Shown here: piece after piece, positions 59,848 through 64,000 of the stretch
How positions within the stretch are numbered: position 1 is the stretch's first letter
How the letters are laid out: the number at the start of each line of letters is the position of its first letter
Source of the DNA: Bartonella raoultii
Lineage (GTDB): Bacteria > Pseudomonadota > Alphaproteobacteria > Rhizobiales > Rhizobiaceae
Assembly (NCBI RefSeq): GCF_019659805.1
Contig: NZ_JAIFRO010000006.1
Location: forward strand, 1 to 64,000
Direction of reading: 5' to 3'
Length of the DNA stretch: 64,000 nt
Translations under genes and position numbers: made by a program
The notes under the pieces: model-generated
Seen by the model: only the letters and a program-made list of their open reading frames with translations
Databases searched by the model: none
What the model was told of the DNA's origin: nothing

Positions 59848-61037
59848 GTGGGAATTCCTCCTGGATAAAGGACGCTTGCTGTTGCAAAAGCTGCAATGCC
59901 TTCACCGCGACCAATAAATCCAAGCTTTTCATTTGTAGTTGCTTTTATGGAGATTCGGTCGGATGAAATTGTGAGTATAGCCTTAAGATTTTCTATCATT
60001 GTATGACGATAGGGAACAATTCTAGGTTCTTCAGCGATCAGTGTGATATCAACATTGGCAATACGCCCACCTGCTTTCTTAATAATATCAAGAGCATGAC
60101 GGAGAAAAATTTCTGAAGATGCATTTTTCCATTGAGGATCAGAGGGAGGAAAATGTGTGCCAATATCTCCAGCACCTTGAGTAGCTAAAAGAGCATCTGT
60201 TAATGCATGAAAAGCAACATCAGCATCAGAGTGTCCATTTAATTTTTTATGAAAAGGAATTTCTATGCCACATAATATAAGTGAAGTTCCTTCCTCAAAA
60301 GAATGAACATCATAACCATTGCCAGTACGAATATCAGGAAATATTTGCATTTTTTTCTGAAGATATAAATCTGCGGTATGAAAATCTTCTTGCCACGTAA
60401 TTTTTATATTATTAGGATCACCGGGAATGGTACGCATAGGAATCCCAAACCATTCAGCAATTGCAGAGTCATCAGTAAATTCTTTATTGCAAGCATGTTT
60501 TGCTTTTTCATGGGCCGCTAAGATGTGTTCAAAGGGAAAACACTGCGGAGTTTGTGCACTATAAAAATGAGTACGTGGAATTGTTTCTACAACATAGTGT
60601 GCATTATTTACACGTTTAAGAGTGTTAGAGATAGCGAGAACGGGGAGAACACCTTCTTGATGATTAACAGTTGTATGAATTTTTTCAAGAAGCTGATTTT
60701 CAACAAAGGGACGTGCACCATCATGAATATGTACATATTGAGGTTTAAAGCTCTCAAGTGCACGAAGCCCATATAAGGTGGACATTTGACGTGTATTGCC
60801 CCCCTCAATGATGAGGAGGTGCTCTTTAAAATTAGCGAGTGCTTTCTCACAGATTTGATGGTCTTCTGGATGAATCACCAGAACAATCGTTGTGATAGCT
60901 GGGTGCTGCAAAAAACAACGCACACTATGACAAAGAACGGGTTCTTGTCCCAAAATACGATATTGTTTTGGAAGTTTATGTGAAGATCCTGCTCTTTTAC
61001 CACGCCCAGCGGCTAATATGATTGCTGCAATAGAAAT
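59844..61037 (-). CDS. ispDF: Bifunctional IspD/IspF enzyme, unusual start
   Basis: Two steps of the methylerythritol phosphate isoprenoid pathway in one protein: the IspD cytidylyltransferase (residues 1-230) and the IspF MECDP synthase (about 232-397), with metal ligands in GYDVHSFEEG and HSDADVAFHAL. The essential CTP loop AAGRGKRAG with the downstream Lys in PKQYR lies at 60970-61020, upstream of the first standard start (TTG 60953). The frame closes with TGA at 61041-61043, so only ATT codons are available: ATT 61037-61035 has AAGGA eight bases upstream. Alternatively one extra T in a TTT run has split the frame from an ATG at 61044-61042. Confidence 0.85.
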   Translation of the reverse strand: MSIAAIILAAGRGKRAGSSHKLPKQYRILGQEPVLCHSVRCFLQHPAITTIVLVIHPEDHQICEKALANFKEHLLIIEGGNTRQMSTLYGLRALESFKPQYVHIHDGARPFVENQLLEKIHTTVNHQEGVLPVLAISNTLKRVNNAHYVVETIPRTHFYSAQTPQCFPFEHILAAHEKAKHACNKEFTDDSAIAEWFGIPMRTIPGDPNNIKITWQEDFHTADLYLQKKMQIFPDIRTGNGYDVHSFEEGTSLILCGIEIPFHKKLNGHSDADVAFHALTDALLATQGAGDIGTHFPPSDPQWKNASSEIFLRHALDIIKKAGGRIANVDITLIAEEPRIVPYRHTMIENLKAILTISSDRISIKATTNEKLGFIGRGEGIAAFATASVLYPGGIPT

Positions 61038-61062
61038 GCTTCATTTCCTTTTATAATTATGA

Positions 61063-61509
61063 TTAATTAATAGCTTTATAATTATGCATTTTAATTTTTT
61101 TTTGATAGGATGGTTGTTGTAGATCAGCAAGAGATATCATTGATAAAACATCAAAAAAAGCATTTAATGCTTTTTGAAGTGCGGTATTTAAACGACAAAA
61201 ATCAATCAATGGGCAATTAGATTCTGCGTTATCGAAACATTCTGCCATGGAAAAGTTATCTTCAGTTACTTTTACAACATCAGCTACCGAAATTTCAGCG
61301 GCGGGTTTGGCTAATTTAACGCCTCCATTACGCCCTCGGACTGTTTGTATAAAACCTGCTTCAACAAGTGGTTGAAGGATTTTAAATAAAAAAAGTTCTG
61401 AAACAGCATATGCTTTAGCAATTTCTGGAACACGACTAAGCCCTCCCTGATTATCTGCACAATACATCAGCATCCGGAGCGCATAATTTGTTTGTTTTGT
61501 TAACCGCAT
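61063..61509 (-). CDS. rirA: Rrf2-family iron-responsive regulator RirA
   Basis: Iron-sulfur-containing transcriptional repressor of iron uptake genes in rhizobia and relatives. From ATG 61509, with GGAG six bases upstream, the 148-residue protein begins MRLTKQTNYALRMLMYCADN, and the three cluster ligands fall at Cys91, Cys99 and Cys105, the same positions as in RirA. The frame extends to a GTG at 61542 without support. It is divergent from ntrY and lies 25 bases upstream of ispDF on the same strand. Confidence 0.92.
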   Translation of the reverse strand: MRLTKQTNYALRMLMYCADNQGGLSRVPEIAKAYAVSELFLFKILQPLVEAGFIQTVRGRNGGVKLAKPAAEISVADVVKVTEDNFSMAECFDNAESNCPLIDFCRLNTALQKALNAFFDVLSMISLADLQQPSYQKKIKMHNYKAIN

Positions 61510-61687
61510 CTTATCTCCTCTGTAAAGTATCACTGAACACACTCTATTTTAAAGATATTTTAATAAATGTAGAAGTTCTTTCTTTATTTGTTAGATTGGT
61601 TTTATTGTAAATATGGTATTAATATCATCAATTTTTGTTACAAGAGATTATATAGAAAAAATGAAATTAAGGTAATGTAAGCTAAAC

Positions 61688-63952
61688 ATGAATACAACAT
61701 CTGTAACAAATTTCCAAAATATAGACCAAAACACTTATAATGATGAGTTGTATCGTTTAAGTAAAGTGTATATTTTTTTAGGTGTCTCCATTATCGTATT
61801 GGCTTTGCTCACAGCATCTGTATCCTTTGTCATTCTTATTGGATTAACGCCTGTTGTTCCTAGTAGAACTGTAACTCTTATTCTTATAGGGATTAACAGT
61901 GTTTGGGTGTTAGGACTTGTAATTATTGTTTTTTACGAGATGATTCCTATTATTCATGCATGGCGGTCGAGACGAGCAGGATCTCGTCTTCATGTGCGTC
62001 TTATTTCGTTATTTGCGCTTGTTGCAACTATGCCGGCTGTTGCAGTTGCTCTTGTATCAGGACCAGCACTCAATTTAGGACTTGATCGATGGTTTGATAC
62101 GACAACACGGCAAATTGTGGGTTCATCTATCGATTTAGCGAATGCTTATGCAGATGAAATGCTTCAAAATTTGAAAAACTTATCTTATGCTATGGCCTTT
62201 GCACTTGATAACAAAAAACTTCTAGAGCGCAGTCCAGCGGAATATCGAATGCAATTAACGCGTCATGCCATAGGGCGTAATCTGCGTGGTGCTTTTTTAT
62301 TAAGTTCTAGTGGAACTGTTTTTTTATCGAGTGCTCTTGGTGATGAAGATAAATTGCCTATTCCTCCTTCTCACCTTATTGAACGTGCAACCAATGCGAG
62401 GCCTTTTTCTTTTCAACCGGGGATTCATGATTATTTTGGTATCATTTTAAAATTTACGAATATACCAAATACATTTTTGTATTTGGTACGGGACGTTGAC
62501 AAAGAAGTTTTATCTGCTTTGCGTTTGACAGAAGTTAATACAAATCGTTACCGTGACTTAAATGAAAATCGTCTCCTAACACAAATTGCATTTGGTACAC
62601 TTTATTTGTGTCTTTTTTTTAGTTTATTCTTATCGGCTATTTGGGCTGCTATTGCTGTTGCTGATCGCTTGGTGCGTCCTATCCGTCTCCTCATTGGTGC
62701 TGCTGATGATGTAGCTTTAGGAAATATGGATGTTTTTGTGCCGGTACGTGCGAGAGATGGAGATATTGGGCAGTTATCAAAAACTTTTAATTATATGGTC
62801 AGTGAACTAAAAAGTCGGCGAAATGAGTTGATTGCAGTTCGCGATCAAATTGATGAAAGGCGACGTTTTTCTGAAGCTGTTTTGTCTGGTGTAACAGCAG
62901 GGGTTGCTGGAATTGATGATAATGGAGAGATTACAATTATTAATCGGTCTATTGAAACGATGTTTGATATTTGTTCTGAACAAGTTATTGGACAAAATCT
63001 TTTATCATTAAGTGCTGAAATTTGGAAGGTTTTCCAGTTTACACGTTCATTAGATCGTAAGAATCATCGTGAACAGGTTACCTTAAGCGTTGCGGGGCAA
63101 GAACGTGTTTGTAATGTGCAAATTACTATGGAGGAGGATGATGGACAGGGAAAATCTTGGGTTCTCACAATTGATGATATTACAGATCTTGTTGAGGCAC
63201 AACGTTCATCAGCTTGGGCAGATATTGCACGTCGTATTGCACACGAAATCAAAAATCCTCTCACCCCTATCCAGCTATCCGCTGAACGTATTCGTAAACG
63301 TTACAACAAAGTTATTACACAAGATAAAGAGGTTTTTGAGCGCTGTATTGAGACGATTATTCGCCAAGTTGGAGATATTGGGCGTATGGTTGATGAGTTT
63401 TCTTCTTTTGCGCGTATGCCCAAAGCAAAAATGAATGTTTTAGATATACGTGGATTACTTCGTGAAGCATGTTTCTTGATAGAAGTTACACGTCATGATA
63501 TTCATTTTGAACAAGACTTAGGAAATGTACCACTTATAGGTGCATTTGATAATCGCCTCATTGTACAAGCTTTTTGTAATGTTATTAAAAATGCAAGCGA
63601 GTCTATAGATTCGGTCATGCGAGAAGAAAATATTTATGGTCATATTCTTGTTCGTTCTTATCGTAAAAAAGGACGTGTGGTTGTGGATGTTATCGATAAC
63701 GGTAAAGGACTTCCTAAAGAGCAAAGGCAAAAGTTATTGGAACCTTATATAACAACACGAGAAAAAGGAACAGGATTGGGATTAGCTATTGTGCGTAAAG
63801 TTATTGAAGACCATAGTGGTACTATGGAATTACATGATGCACCAAAGAGTTTTTATGAAGGTCGTGGCGCAATGATCCGTTTGATATTTCCAGCAGATAG
63901 GACTAAGCAGGATCATATTATCCAAGCTACAGATTATAATATAGGGGAATAA
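61688..63952 (+). CDS. ntrY: Nitrogen regulation sensor histidine kinase NtrY
   Basis: Membrane sensor kinase that pairs with NtrX. It has 754 residues: membrane segments at about 27-52, 60-82, 103-125 and 300-322, a periplasmic sensor part between the last two, a HAMP domain (about 322-375), a PAS domain (about 390-490), and a kinase core with phospho-acceptor His519 in RRIAHEIKNPLTPIQL, N-box in NVIKNASES and G-boxes DNGKGLP and GTGLGLAIV. In Brucella the pair is linked to oxygen sensing and denitrification. ntrX starts seven bases later. Confidence 0.95.
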   Translation: MNTTSVTNFQNIDQNTYNDELYRLSKVYIFLGVSIIVLALLTASVSFVILIGLTPVVPSRTVTLILIGINSVWVLGLVIIVFYEMIPIIHAWRSRRAGSRLHVRLISLFALVATMPAVAVALVSGPALNLGLDRWFDTTTRQIVGSSIDLANAYADEMLQNLKNLSYAMAFALDNKKLLERSPAEYRMQLTRHAIGRNLRGAFLLSSSGTVFLSSALGDEDKLPIPPSHLIERATNARPFSFQPGIHDYFGIILKFTNIPNTFLYLVRDVDKEVLSALRLTEVNTNRYRDLNENRLLTQIAFGTLYLCLFFSLFLSAIWAAIAVADRLVRPIRLLIGAADDVALGNMDVFVPVRARDGDIGQLSKTFNYMVSELKSRRNELIAVRDQIDERRRFSEAVLSGVTAGVAGIDDNGEITIINRSIETMFDICSEQVIGQNLLSLSAEIWKVFQFTRSLDRKNHREQVTLSVAGQERVCNVQITMEEDDGQGKSWVLTIDDITDLVEAQRSSAWADIARRIAHEIKNPLTPIQLSAERIRKRYNKVITQDKEVFERCIETIIRQVGDIGRMVDEFSSFARMPKAKMNVLDIRGLLREACFLIEVTRHDIHFEQDLGNVPLIGAFDNRLIVQAFCNVIKNASESIDSVMREENIYGHILVRSYRKKGRVVVDVIDNGKGLPKEQRQKLLEPYITTREKGTGLGLAIVRKVIEDHSGTMELHDAPKSFYEGRGAMIRLIFPADRTKQDHIIQATDYNIGE

Positions 63953-63958
63953 GTAAAG

Positions 63959-64000
63959 ATGGTATCAGATATCTTAATTGTTGATGATGAAGCAGATATT
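63959..64000 (+). CDS. ntrX: Response regulator NtrX, 5' end only
   Basis: The first 14 codons are visible before the window ends. ATG 63959 opens a start with DILIVDDEADI, the typical receiver-domain beta-1 strand with the acidic pair that binds magnesium. Position directly behind ntrY makes NtrX, a sigma54-type DNA-binding response regulator, the natural assignment. Confidence 0.85.
   Translation, partial: MVSDILIVDDEADI

Overview
The window looks like a chromosomal segment of a Bartonella species (Hyphomicrobiales, Alphaproteobacteria). The evidence is low G+C content, long AT-rich spacers between ordinary housekeeping genes, rhizobial-type gene order (lptFG-lptD-surA-pdxA-rsmA, tatABC-serS-pcm-nlpD-yajC, eno-ftsB-pdhABC-lpd-lipA-ratA-cinA-ispDF, ntrYX), a RirA-type iron regulator and a cluster of AIDA-like classical autotransporters. 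I cannot name the species from sequence alone.

Layout. 1-5.8 kb: fatty acid synthesis (fabD, fabG, acpP, fabF), then mltG and gmk. 5.9-13.4 kb: a compact minus-strand run lptF-lptG-lptD-surA-pdxA-rsmA for lipopolysaccharide export, outer-membrane protein folding, vitamin B6 and rRNA methylation. 13.7-15.9 kb: holC, a small membrane protein and an MHS-type MFS transporter. 16.4-27.8 kb: an accessory island of three tandem autotransporters. 28-32.3 kb: ndk, pgsA, uvrC, rlmJ. 32.3-33.4 kb: about 1.1 kb of very AT-rich DNA with no convincing gene. 33.5-41.8 kb: Tat translocase, serS, pcm, an NlpD-like lipoprotein, yajC, an Mth938-like protein and a squalene/phytoene-synthase-like protein, with large gaps. 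42-49.3 kb: ppiD, tpiA, secG, pyrG, kdsA, eno. 49.4-51.7 kb: a decaying tandem array of TM2-domain genes inserted between eno and ftsB. 51.8-61 kb: ftsB, the pyruvate dehydrogenase genes, lipA, ratA, cinA and ispDF. 61-64 kb: rirA, ntrY and the first codons of ntrX.

The most interesting parts are these. (1) The first and third autotransporters share a nearly identical block of about 1.16 kb that covers the whole translocator and the 3' flank, while their passengers are very different. (2) The first autotransporter carries three consecutive copies of the passenger module that its neighbours carry once. (3) The TM2 array holds two intact genes, one frameshifted copy and one 3' remnant; all fuse a small beta-rich N-terminal domain to TM2. 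(4) ispDF has no canonical start codon upstream of its conserved nucleotide-binding loop, so it either starts at ATT or carries a one-base frameshift. No tRNA, rRNA, CRISPR array, insertion sequence or prophage was recognised.
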